Shown here piece by piece: positions 48,111 to 57,213 of a stretch of DNA of 64,000 nucleotides (within the stretch, counting starts at the first letter, position 1; every line of letters starts with the position of its first letter). A program made the position numbers and the translations under genes. The notes under the pieces were generated by a model. That model was not told the origin of the DNA and made no database searches. It was given only the letters and a program-made list of their open reading frames with translations. The stretch lies in assembly GCF_040643435.1 (NCBI RefSeq), contig NZ_JBEYUH010000005.1, positions 62,001 through 126,000 on the forward strand. The letters run 5' to 3'. Source of the stretch: Rhodococcus sp040643435 (lineage in GTDB: Bacteria > Actinomycetota > Actinomycetes > Mycobacteriales > Mycobacteriaceae).

Positions 48111-48271
48111 GGTGATTCCGATCGACGAGGGTTCTCGATGAACCCCTCTCTTCCGTGAATTCAGTGTCGGCCGGGGTCGGGTGCCTCGACCATCCCTCAC
48201 TCGGGGGATTTCGCCGAGTGTTCCGGTCAGAACTGCTTCGAACAGTGTCGGTTCCCCTGCCCGGATCGTGC

Positions 48272-48299
48272 TTGTCGGCGAGGCGTCGCGGCATATACT
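48272..48299 (+). promoter_or_regulatory. Sigma-A type promoter of the hydroxyglutarate oxidase gene
   Basis: A -35 box TTGTCG (48272-48277) and a -10 box TATACT (48294-48299) are separated by 16 bases. The predicted transcript starts about 40 bases before the TTG start codon. Confidence 0.55.
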
Positions 48300-48348
48300 C
48301 GCCGAACTGCACTCGGACCCACGATCCGCAGAGAACAGGGAGCGGCCC

Positions 48349-49551
48349 TTGAGTATTCGCAACCTTCGCGTCGCGGTGGTCGGTGGGGGCATCATCGGTG
48401 CCGCGACCGCCCGGCGACTGGCCATGATGGACGCCGACGTCACGCTGTTCGAGAAGGAAGACCGGCTCGCCGCACATCAGACGGGACACAACAGCGGCGT
48501 CGTGCACGCGGGTCTCTACTACACGCCCGGGAGCCTCAAGGCGCGGCTGTGCAGGCGCGGGGTGGAACTGTTGCAGGCGTTCACCACGGAGAAGGGCCTG
48601 CCCTACGACGAATGCGGCAAGCTCGTCGTCGCCCTCGACGAATCGGAACTCGGCCGACTCGACGCGATCTTCTCGCGGGCCACTGCGAACGGCGTCCCCG
48701 ACCTCCGCCGTATCGACGCCGACGAGATCACCGAGATCGAGCCACATGCAGTCGGGATCGCCGCGCTGTACTCGCCCCACACGGCGATCGTGGACTTCGT
48801 CGCGGTGACCCGCGCACTGGCAGACGATGTGATCGCCGCCGGCGGCATGCTGTGCACCGGGACTCCCGTTACCGCCGTCCGTGAAGCCGGCGACCGGGTC
48901 GTCGTCGACACACCGGCCGACCAGGTCGCTTTCGACCTGGTGATCACGTGCGCGGGCCTGCAGTCCGACCGCCTCGCACATTCCTCCGGCGACACCCGCC
49001 ACCCGCGTATCGTCCCGTTTCTCGGTGACTATCTGTTGCTCGAGACCGAGGCGGCGGCGAAGGTGCGCGGGTTGATCTATCCGGTGCCCGATCCCCGCTA
49101 CCCGTTCCTCGGTGTGCACCTCACCCGCCGGATCGACGGGGAGGTGATGGTGGGGCCGAACGCCTTCCTCTCCCCCGGTCGCGAAAGCTACCGCGGCCGA
49201 CGCGGATCGTGGCGGGATCTGCGTGACGCCGTCGCGTGGCCGGGCTTCTGGCGTTTCGCCGCCCACAATCTGCCTGCGGCGGGCCGGGAACTACGCACCG
49301 CCGCCAGCACTCGACGGTTCGTCGCCGATGCAGCCGCATACATGCCCGGGCTGACCGTCGACGACGTGCGGCCGGGACCGCGCGGCATCCGGGCCCAGGC
49401 AATGAACTCCGACGGGAGTCTCGAGGACGACTTCGTCGTCACGGGGCACGGCCGGATCGTGCACCTGCGCAACGCACCGTCACCCGGGGCCACCTCGTCG
49501 ATGGCAATCGCCGAATATCTCGTCGACCGCGCGCTCGAACGTATCGGCTGA
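48349..49551 (+). CDS. lhgO: L-2-hydroxyglutarate oxidase/dehydrogenase
   Basis: A 400-residue FAD-dependent oxidoreductase of the DAO family. The FAD motif GGGIIGAATARRL begins at about residue 11 and the HQTGHNSGVVHAGLYYTPGS block near residue 44 is strongly conserved in LhgO/L2HGDH. Near the middle lies GDYLLLET, and the end has GPRGIRAQAMNSDG with a GHGRIVHLRNAPSPGATSSM segment near residue 365. It oxidises L-2-hydroxyglutarate to 2-oxoglutarate, a step in glutarate or repair metabolism. The start is TTG at 48349 with GGGAG upstream; a longer open frame is not coding. It is divergent from the exported protein gene. Confidence 0.92.
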   Translation: MSIRNLRVAVVGGGIIGAATARRLAMMDADVTLFEKEDRLAAHQTGHNSGVVHAGLYYTPGSLKARLCRRGVELLQAFTTEKGLPYDECGKLVVALDESELGRLDAIFSRATANGVPDLRRIDADEITEIEPHAVGIAALYSPHTAIVDFVAVTRALADDVIAAGGMLCTGTPVTAVREAGDRVVVDTPADQVAFDLVITCAGLQSDRLAHSSGDTRHPRIVPFLGDYLLLETEAAAKVRGLIYPVPDPRYPFLGVHLTRRIDGEVMVGPNAFLSPGRESYRGRRGSWRDLRDAVAWPGFWRFAAHNLPAAGRELRTAASTRRFVADAAAYMPGLTVDDVRPGPRGIRAQAMNSDGSLEDDFVVTGHGRIVHLRNAPSPGATSSMAIAEYLVDRALERIG

Positions 49552-49638
49552 TCACGCGGTTCGCGGTGGACGTCACGGTTCGCGGGGGCCGGCGCGGGGC
49601 ATGCTGCACGGGAATCACTTCATCGTCAGGAGGGCTCC

Positions 49639-50298
49639 ATGGCACGAATCGCACTCTTCGGAGGACACGGCAAGGTCGCCTTGCATCTCGAGCGACTGCT
49701 GGCCGATGCCGGTCACGAGACCAGTGCGTTCATCCGCAATCCCGATCATGCCGAGGATGTGCGCGGTGCCGGCGGCACGCCGGTGATCGCCGATGTCGAG
49801 AAACTGGGCATCGCCGAGATCACCGATCTGCTGCGTGGCCACGACGCGGTGGTCTGGTCGGCAGGAGCCGGAGGAGGCAACCCCGCTCGCACCTACGCGG
49901 TGGATCGTGACGCAGCGATCGCGTCGATGACCGCGGCGCAGGAGGCCGGGGTCCGCCGGTACGTGATGGTCTCGTATTTCGGATCCCGTCCCGATCACGG
50001 CGTCCCGGAGGACAACAGCTTCCACGCCTACGCCGAGGCCAAGGGTGCCGCTGACGCTCACCTGCGGGGCACCGGCCTCGACTGGACGATCCTCGGCCCG
50101 AGTGCCCTGACCCTCGATCCGCCCACCGGCCGCATCGAGATCGAAGGTCACGGTGCGAGCGACAGAGGTCAGGTCTCACGTGCCGACGTTGCCGCAGTCA
50201 TCGCAGCGGTGCTCGAGCGCCCGGAAACGGTCGGCCGCACCATCGAGTTCAACAACGGCGACCTCCCGATCGACGAAGCGCTCGACGCTCTGCGGTAG
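49639..50298 (+). CDS. NAD(P)-binding Rossmann-fold protein (NmrA/SDR-a5-like)
   Basis: A 219-residue atypical short-chain dehydrogenase. The nucleotide-binding motif is FGGHGKVALHL at residues 7-17, a VVWSAGAGGG segment is near residue 72 and the YVMVSYFGSR and FHAYAEAKGAAD segments near 110 and 135 stand in for the YxxxK region (Tyr-x-x-x-Lys: YAEAK). Such proteins include NAD(P)-sensing regulators and epimerase-like enzymes; the substrate is unknown. It has an AGGAGG ribosome site. Confidence 0.85.
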   Translation: MARIALFGGHGKVALHLERLLADAGHETSAFIRNPDHAEDVRGAGGTPVIADVEKLGIAEITDLLRGHDAVVWSAGAGGGNPARTYAVDRDAAIASMTAAQEAGVRRYVMVSYFGSRPDHGVPEDNSFHAYAEAKGAADAHLRGTGLDWTILGPSALTLDPPTGRIEIEGHGASDRGQVSRADVAAVIAAVLERPETVGRTIEFNNGDLPIDEALDALR

Positions 50299-50379
50299 CA
50301 CCGAGTACGTCGGAAGTCGTACATCGATCACGATCTCGAACGGACGACCGCAGCGTGTTCGGCTCCTAACGTCGGTGCC

Positions 50380-50949
50380 ATGTCCACACTCGGTATCGCG
50401 AAACCCGGAATCGCGGTGAGCACGGCCTACTCGTGTGTCGCGCTCATCGCGTTCGGGGGCATTCTCGCGGAGACGATCATCCTGTATCCCAACGTATTCC
50501 ACGACCCGCCAGGATCTCTCGATCTGGCTGTCCGGTTCTTCTCCCAGACCGGGCCGGCCGACTTCTTCCCACCGATGGGCGCGCTCACCGTCGTTCTCGG
50601 TCTCGTTGCACTCGTCGCCGTCCGCCGCGACCGGGTGGCACGCAGGTGGGTCGCCGCGAGTGTGACCGTCCTGCTCCTGGGTGAATTCGCGTTCTCAGCC
50701 CTGTACTTCTGGCCACGCAACACGATCATGTTCGACGAAGGAATCGCGGTGCATTCCGCGGACACACTGCGTCGCGTGGCCGCAGAATTCGAGAACGGGC
50801 ACCGTATCCGGCTTGCGATGAGCGCGGTTACTGCCACGCTCGCATTCGGTGCCCTACACCGAGTGCTCACCATTCCCGCTCCCTTCGAGACCGACGGGAA
50901 GAGTTCCACTCGCAGCGTTCGGATCCCACCCACCACCTCCGAGCGGTAA
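50380..50949 (+). CDS. Small integral membrane protein (DUF1772-like)
   Basis: A 189-residue protein with four predicted transmembrane helices (about residues 12-32, 60-80, 85-107 and 140-160) and the pattern of DUF1772-type proteins: a periplasmic-facing YPNVFHDPP segment between helices 1 and 2 and a short charged C-terminus. Function is unknown. It lies 80 bases after the NAD(P)-binding protein gene and just before the histidine kinase gene. Confidence 0.75.
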   Translation: MSTLGIAKPGIAVSTAYSCVALIAFGGILAETIILYPNVFHDPPGSLDLAVRFFSQTGPADFFPPMGALTVVLGLVALVAVRRDRVARRWVAASVTVLLLGEFAFSALYFWPRNTIMFDEGIAVHSADTLRRVAAEFENGHRIRLAMSAVTATLAFGALHRVLTIPAPFETDGKSSTRSVRIPPTTSER

Positions 50950-50992
50950 CGTCGCCGTCGTGGGATCTGCGCATGCGCAGGATCGAGGAACC

Positions 50993-52168
50993 GTGGCAGT
51001 GGTCCCGTCCGAGAGCCCCGATCGCGCCGAGCGCCGCGCCCGCGCGATCGACGTTCTCCTCGCGGCGGTGGTCTTCGTCGTCCTCGTCGGTGGGATCGTC
51101 GCGAACCTCGGAAGCGATACCACCGGCCCGTCGCCGCTCGCCTACGTCCTCGCCGGTTTCGTGGCGGGCGCGATCGTCGTGCGCCGGACACATCCGGTCG
51201 CGGTACTGCTCTTCACCGCCTCGGTGCTCGTCGCGTACTACAGCCTGTCGCTGCCACCGATCGGTCTCGCCGTGCCGTTGGCGGTGGCGCTGTACTCCGC
51301 CGCCGAGCAGAAGCACGTGCGCTTGGCGGTGGGAGTCGCCGTCGCGTCGGTCGTGCTGTCGACGAGCGTGCGGTGGACGGAGGGCGACGACCTCGCTTAT
51401 GTCCTCGGTTTCGAGGTGGGAGGGCAGGTGGGCCTGATGGCCGCAGTGATCGCGTTGGGCGACAGCGTCCGGTCGCGACGCGCCCTGCGGGCGGAGATGC
51501 TCCGGCGGGAACGAGCAGCACACTTCGAACGCGAGCACGAGGCCGCGCGACGGGTCGAACGAGAACGAGTGGAGATCGCGCGCGACCTGCACGATCTACT
51601 CGCCCACACCGTCTCGATCATCTCGCTGCATGCCGGGGTTGCAGCGGAGGCGATCGAGGACGATCCGCCTCTGGCCCGCCGGTCGCTGGCCGCGGTACGC
51701 ACCAGCTGTTCTCGCGCCGTGGACGAGCTCCACGCCACGGTGGAGGCGCTGCGCTCCACCGACGACTCCGGTCGCGCCCCGACGCCCTCCCTCGCCGGGC
51801 TCCCCCATCTCGTCGATACGGTCAGCGCCGCCGGGATCGAGGTGCACCTCGACCCCGACCACCCGATCGACGACCTTCCTTCGGTCGTGGCCGCCACTGC
51901 CTATCGGGTGGTGCAGGAGGCGCTGAGCAATGTCCTCAGACATGCGGATGCCACGACGGCAGTTGTGCGACTGCTCGTTCGAGATGGTGATCTCACCGTG
52001 AGGGTGGAGGACGACGGTCGGGGTCCGGGCGAGGACGGCTCCACCGGCTGGGGGCTCGCCGGCATGCGGGAACGTGTGGGACTGCTCGGCGGGACGATCG
52101 AGACCGGCCGGTCCGACAGCGGGGGTTTCCTGGTGACGGCACGGATCCCCACGGGAGGGCGGTCGTGA
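50993..52168 (+). CDS. NarL-family sensor histidine kinase
   Basis: A 391-residue two-component kinase with four to five membrane helices in the first 160 residues. The HisKA_3 region follows, with the phospho-acceptor His200 in ARDLHDLLAHTVS; the ATPase part at 285-385 shows the N-box (VVQEALSNVLRHA), G1 (EDDGRG) and G2 (GWGLAGMRER). A GTG at 50993 with GAGGA before it is chosen; a GTG at 50960 would extend it by 11 residues. It overlaps the response regulator gene by four bases (GTGA), so the pair forms a classical unit. The stimulus is unknown. Confidence 0.9.
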   Translation: MAVVPSESPDRAERRARAIDVLLAAVVFVVLVGGIVANLGSDTTGPSPLAYVLAGFVAGAIVVRRTHPVAVLLFTASVLVAYYSLSLPPIGLAVPLAVALYSAAEQKHVRLAVGVAVASVVLSTSVRWTEGDDLAYVLGFEVGGQVGLMAAVIALGDSVRSRRALRAEMLRRERAAHFEREHEAARRVERERVEIARDLHDLLAHTVSIISLHAGVAAEAIEDDPPLARRSLAAVRTSCSRAVDELHATVEALRSTDDSGRAPTPSLAGLPHLVDTVSAAGIEVHLDPDHPIDDLPSVVAATAYRVVQEALSNVLRHADATTAVVRLLVRDGDLTVRVEDDGRGPGEDGSTGWGLAGMRERVGLLGGTIETGRSDSGGFLVTARIPTGGRS

Positions 52169-52824
52169 TACGGGTTGTGATCGTCGACGACCAGGTCCTC
52201 GTCCGGGAGGGGCTGCGGGCACTGCTCGCTCGCACCGACGACATCGAGGTGGTCGGCGAAGCATCCGACGGAGACGCAGCCGTTCGGGTGGTCGCGCGTA
52301 CGGCACCGGATGTGGTGCTCATGGATATCCGGATGCCGGGGACGGACGGGATCACCGCTACCCGGCGGATAGTCGGCGCCACGCCGTCGACCGGGACGCA
52401 CGTGGTGGTGCTGACCACCTTCGACGGCGAGGACAACATCCTCGACGCGATCGGCGCGGGCGCTGTCGGCTTCCTCGTGAAGAACTCCGCCCCCGAGGAA
52501 CTACGTGCCGCCGTCCGCAACGTCGCGAACGGCGACGCGATGCTCTCCCCTGCGGTCACCCGCCGCGTCATGCAGGCGGCGGCGCGCAGTCCCCGCACGC
52601 GGGAGACGGAAGTGCTGAAGGTTCTCACGGATCGTGAGCGCGAGATCCTCGTGGAAATCGGTTCGGGGCTGTCGAACGACGAGATCGGACGCAAGCTGTT
52701 CATCAGTCCCGCGACGGTGCGCACCCACGTCACCCGAATCCTCGCGAAACTTCATGCTCGGGATCGAGCGAATCTCGTCGCCATCGCTTTCCGCACCGGG
52801 CTCGTCTCCCCGACCGACCCGTGA
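52165..52824 (+). CDS. NarL/LuxR-type response regulator
   Basis: A 219-residue regulator. The receiver domain spans residues 1-120 with the phosphorylated Asp54 in VVLMDIRMPG and a conserved Lys in FLVKNS. The LuxR helix-turn-helix covers about 150-210 (LTDREREILVEIGSGLSNDE, then FISPATVRTHVTRILAKL). Its GTG start overlaps the kinase stop codon. It will be phosphorylated by the adjacent kinase and bind DNA; no target site was identified. A terminator hairpin follows. Confidence 0.93.
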   Translation: MIRVVIVDDQVLVREGLRALLARTDDIEVVGEASDGDAAVRVVARTAPDVVLMDIRMPGTDGITATRRIVGATPSTGTHVVVLTTFDGEDNILDAIGAGAVGFLVKNSAPEELRAAVRNVANGDAMLSPAVTRRVMQAAARSPRTRETEVLKVLTDREREILVEIGSGLSNDEIGRKLFISPATVRTHVTRILAKLHARDRANLVAIAFRTGLVSPTDP

Positions 52825-52828
52825 CAGC

Positions 52829-52864
52829 CGTCCGTCCCGGCAGCGAGAGCCACCGGGACGGACG
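52829..52864. terminator. Bidirectional terminator hairpin
   Basis: A perfect 12-base stem (52829-52840 with 52853-52864) around a 12-base loop, between the response regulator and the convergent hydroxylase gene. Confidence 0.75.
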
Positions 52865-52882
52865 ACGGATCGAAGCGATCGA

Positions 52883-54781
52883 TCAGGACTGCGCGGCGAG
52901 TTCCTCCACGCGCAGCGGTGAGGTGTCCGCGGCGGCCGCGATGGCCTCCTCGAACTGCCGTCGGTCGACCTGGGAGCCGAGCACCAGCGCGAGTCGTGCC
53001 AGGAAGCCCTCCCGGTCGTTCTCGGCCGCCTGGTCCAGAGCCGTCGACAGGCCGAGCCACACGTTCTCGCGACGCTGCTCGTCCGCGGTCGCCTGCTCGG
53101 CGGGCCGGGCCGGGAGTTCGGCTCCGGCCGGGGCGGCGCCGGAGCGCACGGAAGCCGCCACACCGGTCAGTTCCGCAACCGGTACCCGGCACAACAGCAG
53201 ACCGTCGGGCCGGATCACGAAGGCCTCACCCGCCGTCGCACCGAGTGCCTCGGTGAGATCAGGGGCGTCGAGAAGGGTCACACCGTCCACCGCAGCGCTG
53301 TCGACCGCAAGGGCACGGACGCTCTCGGGCGCGAGTGCGCGCGCCAGTTCCGTCGCGGCGGCGGCGAGGGCGGCGACGCCTGCTTCGTCGAGTCCCACAC
53401 CGAGGACGGCGAATCCGGTTCCCCGCGCCTCGTTCAGCGACGTCTCCTCACCGGCGATGCGGATCCGGCGGTCGTCGACGGGATCGCCGGACAGCACGCC
53501 CTCGGTTCCTGGCGCGACCGACCAGGTGAGGGGCGACAAACGTGCGTGCGTGGCGCTGGACTGACGGGGATTGATCAGGTGCCCGAACTCGGGTCGTCCC
53601 ACCGCGAGCGCGAGAATCGCGTCGCGGGTGGTGCGGTAGCCATGGCTGCCGGGGCTCATGATGAGCGTGGACTTTCCGGCGTTGGCGACGTTCTGCTCCC
53701 ACGCGTTGTGGCGCTCGAACGAATATGCCTGCAGAAGCGCGGGATCGGCGTTGCCGTTGACGACGGCGGCGAGCTGCCACGCGAGCGTCTCGGCGTCCTC
53801 CATACCCGAGTTGAGTCCGCGCACCCCGAAGATCGGCACGAGATGTGCTGCGTCGCCGGCGAAGAGGATGCGGCCGTGGGTGAACTCGTCGAGGGCGAGC
53901 GCGCGGGCGCTGTAGAAGCCCTTCCATTCCAGGGTCCACGGGAGGTCGTTCTGCAGCCAGTCGAGGTGCTTGGCGATGCGGGCACGGATCGCCTCCTCCT
54001 GCGTCTCGATCTCGGCGTCCTCGGACGGGTCGAGCTGGTAGTCGATACGCCAGATGTTGCCGGGCTGCTTGTGCATGATGATCGTCGAACCGGGATTGCT
54101 CGGCGGGTCGAACCAGACCATGCGCTCCGCGGGAAGGTCGGACTCCCAGTGGATGTCGGCGATGACGTACCGGCCCTCGTAGCTCGTCCCCTGCAACCGC
54201 AGTCCTGCCAGTTCGCGCATGCGGCTGCGACCGCCGTCGGCGGCGACGACCCACCGCGCCCGCAGGTGACGCTTACCGGCAGCGGTGTCGATCTCGAGGG
54301 TGACCTCGTCGTCACCGCGCAGGATTCCGGCGATCGGTGCCTGCCAGTGCAGGGTGATGAGCGGATTCTGCTCGATGGTGTCGACCATGATCTGCTCGAA
54401 CTCCGACTGGGAGACGTTGATCATGGGCGGCCGGACGTCGAAGTCCCGTTGCGGCATCTCGAAGTGCAGGACCTGCTGGTCACGGTAGAAGCTGCGGCCA
54501 CCGACCCACGGCAGCACGATCTTCTCGAGTTCCTCGCCGAAGCCGAGTCGCGCTGCGGCCTCCAGACTGTGGCGGGAGATGCAGATGGCGCGCGAACCGA
54601 AGGAGACCTGATCGGCCGCTTCGAGAATCGTGACGGGAATCCCGCGCTGGGCCAGGCCGAGGGCGACGGCCATGCCGACCGGGCCGGCACCGACGACGAC
54701 CACGGGCAGCGCCTCGTCGGTGGGAGTCATCGAGTCGAATTCCGAAGCGGGGTACTTGGGAGGCTGATAGTAGGTCGACAT
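52883..54781 (-). CDS. FAD-dependent aromatic hydroxylase with extended C-terminal domain
   Basis: A 632-residue class A flavoprotein hydroxylase. FAD-binding GAGPVG is near residue 30, the DG motif VVAADGGRSRMRELAG near 182, and the GDAAHLVPIFGVRGLN segment near 315. Residues 450-632 form a C-terminal tail with a VIRPDGLLLCRV strand near 535 that looks like the thioredoxin-like domain of phenol hydroxylase or MhpA types, then a helical end. It likely hydroxylates an aromatic acid. It is preceded by an MFS transporter gene two bases upstream and a LysR regulator further upstream. Substrate unknown; 3-(3-hydroxyphenyl)propionate or similar is a possibility. Confidence 0.87.
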   Translation of the reverse strand: MSTYYQPPKYPASEFDSMTPTDEALPVVVVGAGPVGMAVALGLAQRGIPVTILEAADQVSFGSRAICISRHSLEAAARLGFGEELEKIVLPWVGGRSFYRDQQVLHFEMPQRDFDVRPPMINVSQSEFEQIMVDTIEQNPLITLHWQAPIAGILRGDDEVTLEIDTAAGKRHLRARWVVAADGGRSRMRELAGLRLQGTSYEGRYVIADIHWESDLPAERMVWFDPPSNPGSTIIMHKQPGNIWRIDYQLDPSEDAEIETQEEAIRARIAKHLDWLQNDLPWTLEWKGFYSARALALDEFTHGRILFAGDAAHLVPIFGVRGLNSGMEDAETLAWQLAAVVNGNADPALLQAYSFERHNAWEQNVANAGKSTLIMSPGSHGYRTTRDAILALAVGRPEFGHLINPRQSSATHARLSPLTWSVAPGTEGVLSGDPVDDRRIRIAGEETSLNEARGTGFAVLGVGLDEAGVAALAAAATELARALAPESVRALAVDSAAVDGVTLLDAPDLTEALGATAGEAFVIRPDGLLLCRVPVAELTGVAASVRSGAAPAGAELPARPAEQATADEQRRENVWLGLSTALDQAAENDREGFLARLALVLGSQVDRRQFEEAIAAAADTSPLRVEELAAQS

Positions 54782-54783
54782 GT

Positions 54784-56124
54784 TCAGGCAACTTCCTCGG
54801 AAGAACGGCGAGAGTCGGCGGGGCTCGTCATGTGCCCGGCGGAGGGCACGCGCAGCAGCAGGATGCTCATGAGGCTGACGAGTGCGATCAGCACGAAGTA
54901 GCCGGTGATGGACATCGAGGTGCCGGTGGCAGCGAACAGCGAGGTCGCGATCATCGGTGCGAGACCGCCGCCGAGGATTGCGCCCACCTGGTAACCGAGA
55001 GACGCACCGCTGTAACGGATCTTCGCGGGGAAGAGTTCGGCGAACAGCGCGGACTGCGGACCGGCGCAGCAGCCGAGGACGAACCCGAGGCCGATCATCG
55101 CGACGAGCATGACCGGAAGGATCGCTGTGTCCATCAGAGGGAAGAACACCGCGGCCGCGACGACCAGTGCTACCGACGACTTGATGTAGATGGTGCGGCG
55201 TCCGACCAGATCGGAGCGCCACGCGGCGAAGGCCATGCCGGCCATCCAGAACGGGCAGGAGGCGATGAGCAGCGCGAGCATCGTCGTCTTGTCGAAGCCG
55301 AGCGTGGCCTCGCCGTACTTGAGGACGTAGACCATGTAGGCGTACGCGATGCCGTTGGTGGCGATGAAGGTTCCGCCGGCGAGCAGCACGGTCTTCCAGT
55401 GCTGCGTGAGAACCTCGAGGATCGGCATCTTCTCCTCGGTCGCGGGCGCGTCCTTGGCCGCCTTGAACTCCTCGCTCTCCTCGAGACCGAGCCGGATCCA
55501 CATGGCGACGAAGACGAGCACCGCCGAAGCCAGGAACGGGATGCGCCAGCCCCACGCGTTGAACGACTCCTCGCTGAGGAAGGCGGTCAGCGGCAGGTAG
55601 ACGAGGTTCGCGAGCAGGACACCCGCCGGGACACCGATCTGCGGTGCTGCCCCGTAGAGGCCACGCTTTCCGGCCGGGGCGTTCTCGGTGGCGACGAGCA
55701 CCGCTCCGCCCCATTCGCCGCCCACGCCCAGGCCCTGCACGAAACGCAGGGCGACGAGCAGGATCGGAGCCGCGACGCCGATGGCCGCGTAGTTCGGGAG
55801 CAGACCGATCGCCACGGTCGCGAAGCCCATCAGCAGCAATGAGACGACAAGCATGGACTTGCGGCCGATCCGGTCGCCGAAGTGCCCCATCACCACGCCG
55901 CCGATCGGTCGCGCGATGAACCCGACCGCGAGGGTGGCGAAAGCTGCCAGGGTTCCGGCCACGTCCGACGAACCGGGGAAGAACTGAGGTCCGAGCACGA
56001 GCGCTGCCGCCGTGCCGTAGATGAAGAAGTCGTACCACTCGATGGCGGTACCGACGAAGCTGCCGAGCGCGGCTTTGCGCGCGGCTCTTGCCGACGACTG
56101 CGGCGTCGCGTCAAGGACGGTCAT
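54784..56124 (-). CDS. MHS-type MFS transporter
   Basis: A 446-residue permease with 12 helices. The AIEWYDFFIYGTAAALV start, GHFGDRIGRKSML in loop 2-3 and RFVQGLGVGGEWGGAV in helix 4 are hallmarks of the metabolite:H+ symporter (MHS) group that includes ShiA, KgtP and ProP. It is upstream of the hydroxylase gene with a two-base gap, so it probably imports the hydroxylase substrate. The ATG at 56124 begins the family N-terminus; the longer frame is not conserved. A LysR gene lies 150 bases upstream on the same strand. Confidence 0.9.
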   Translation of the reverse strand: MTVLDATPQSSARAARKAALGSFVGTAIEWYDFFIYGTAAALVLGPQFFPGSSDVAGTLAAFATLAVGFIARPIGGVVMGHFGDRIGRKSMLVVSLLLMGFATVAIGLLPNYAAIGVAAPILLVALRFVQGLGVGGEWGGAVLVATENAPAGKRGLYGAAPQIGVPAGVLLANLVYLPLTAFLSEESFNAWGWRIPFLASAVLVFVAMWIRLGLEESEEFKAAKDAPATEEKMPILEVLTQHWKTVLLAGGTFIATNGIAYAYMVYVLKYGEATLGFDKTTMLALLIASCPFWMAGMAFAAWRSDLVGRRTIYIKSSVALVVAAAVFFPLMDTAILPVMLVAMIGLGFVLGCCAGPQSALFAELFPAKIRYSGASLGYQVGAILGGGLAPMIATSLFAATGTSMSITGYFVLIALVSLMSILLLRVPSAGHMTSPADSRRSSEEVA

Positions 56125-56276
56125 TTTCGTGCCCTCCGGCGGTCGGTCTGAGGTCGTCCGATTAACGAGCGTTCGGACGCAGTGGACCAATAATGAGAGG
56201 GGTCACATTCGTTTGGAAAGCGCACAAAGCCGGTGAATATCCACGGAAAACCCGCGAATAGGGACGTTCGGCCACG

Positions 56277-57209
56277 TCAGAGGGCCTGCGAGGTCCTCGC
56301 AACATCGACGACGAAGTCCGTGAAAGTCTGGGCCACACGGCTTGGCAGGGCGTCCTTGCGCCATGCCACCACGATCCGCACCGGCTCCGGTGAGGGATCG
56401 ACCACGGGTAGCAAGACGAGTTTGCGGCCCTCGTAGGTGACGTCCACGGCCGGTCGCTGCACGAGAAGAGTCCAGCCCAATCCTCGGCCCACGAACGATC
56501 GCGCCGTCTCGAAGGTCTGGGTTCGATAGGCGATGGACGGAGTGAAACCGGCCTCGGCGCACACGCGGAGGGCATGACCCGAGCTCGGTGGAGCGTCGAG
56601 CAGAACCATCGGTTCGTTCGCGAGATCTCGCAGGCGCACCTGCGAGGCACCGGCGAGAGGGTGGTCTGCCGAGATCAGCACCATCGGCTCGCGGACGTCC
56701 AGGGTGACCGTCTCGAGACCCGGTTCTAGGTCCAGGTCGTAGAGGAAGGCAACGTCGAGCTCGTGCGAGTCGAGCAGCATCCGCAGACGATTCTGGGTGT
56801 CCTCGCGGAAATCGACGTCAGCGCGCGGATGGGCCCGCGTGAACTCGGCGATGAGGGAGGGCAACAACGTCGGCGCCAGCGAGAGATAACATCCCACGGC
56901 CACCGGGCCTACGACTTCGCCCGCCTCCGAACGCGCATCGCTCTCGAGTTCGCTCGCGTGATGCAGCAACATCTTGGCCCGCTCGAGCACCGCGTGCCCG
57001 GTCGGTGTCAGCTTGACCCCACGCGCCCGCTGACGGACGAGCAACTTCACCGCGAGTGCCTTCTCCAGGTCGGTGATCGCAGCCGACAAAGCCGAGTGCG
57101 ACATGTGCGTCGCGTCGGCCGCTGCGGTGATGGAGCCCCACTCGGAAACGGCGACGAACGCCGCAAGTTGCCTGATCGTGTAGGAGGGCACCGCGTCCGT
57201 CCTGGCCAT
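56277..57209 (-). CDS. LysR-family transcriptional regulator
   Basis: A 310-residue LysR protein. The N-terminal winged helix-turn-helix spans residues 8-65 (IRQLAAFVAVSEWGSITAAA, then SHSALSAAITDLEKALAVKL), and the periplasmic-binding-protein-like effector domain about 95-300. It lies upstream of, and in line with, the transporter-hydroxylase pair and is probably their activator. The ATG at 57209 is used rather than an upstream frame. It begins four bases after the stop codon of the next gene on this strand. Confidence 0.9.
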   Translation of the reverse strand: MARTDAVPSYTIRQLAAFVAVSEWGSITAAADATHMSHSALSAAITDLEKALAVKLLVRQRARGVKLTPTGHAVLERAKMLLHHASELESDARSEAGEVVGPVAVGCYLSLAPTLLPSLIAEFTRAHPRADVDFREDTQNRLRMLLDSHELDVAFLYDLDLEPGLETVTLDVREPMVLISADHPLAGASQVRLRDLANEPMVLLDAPPSSGHALRVCAEAGFTPSIAYRTQTFETARSFVGRGLGWTLLVQRPAVDVTYEGRKLVLLPVVDPSPEPVRIVVAWRKDALPSRVAQTFTDFVVDVARTSQAL

Positions 57210-57213
57210 GGTC

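Noticed and set aside
52883..56038. Minus-strand open frame that would fuse the hydroxylase to a 400-residue N-terminal extension
   Set aside because: The extension overlaps the MFS transporter gene in another frame and has Arg-rich shadow composition; the ATG at 54781 begins the conserved protein.
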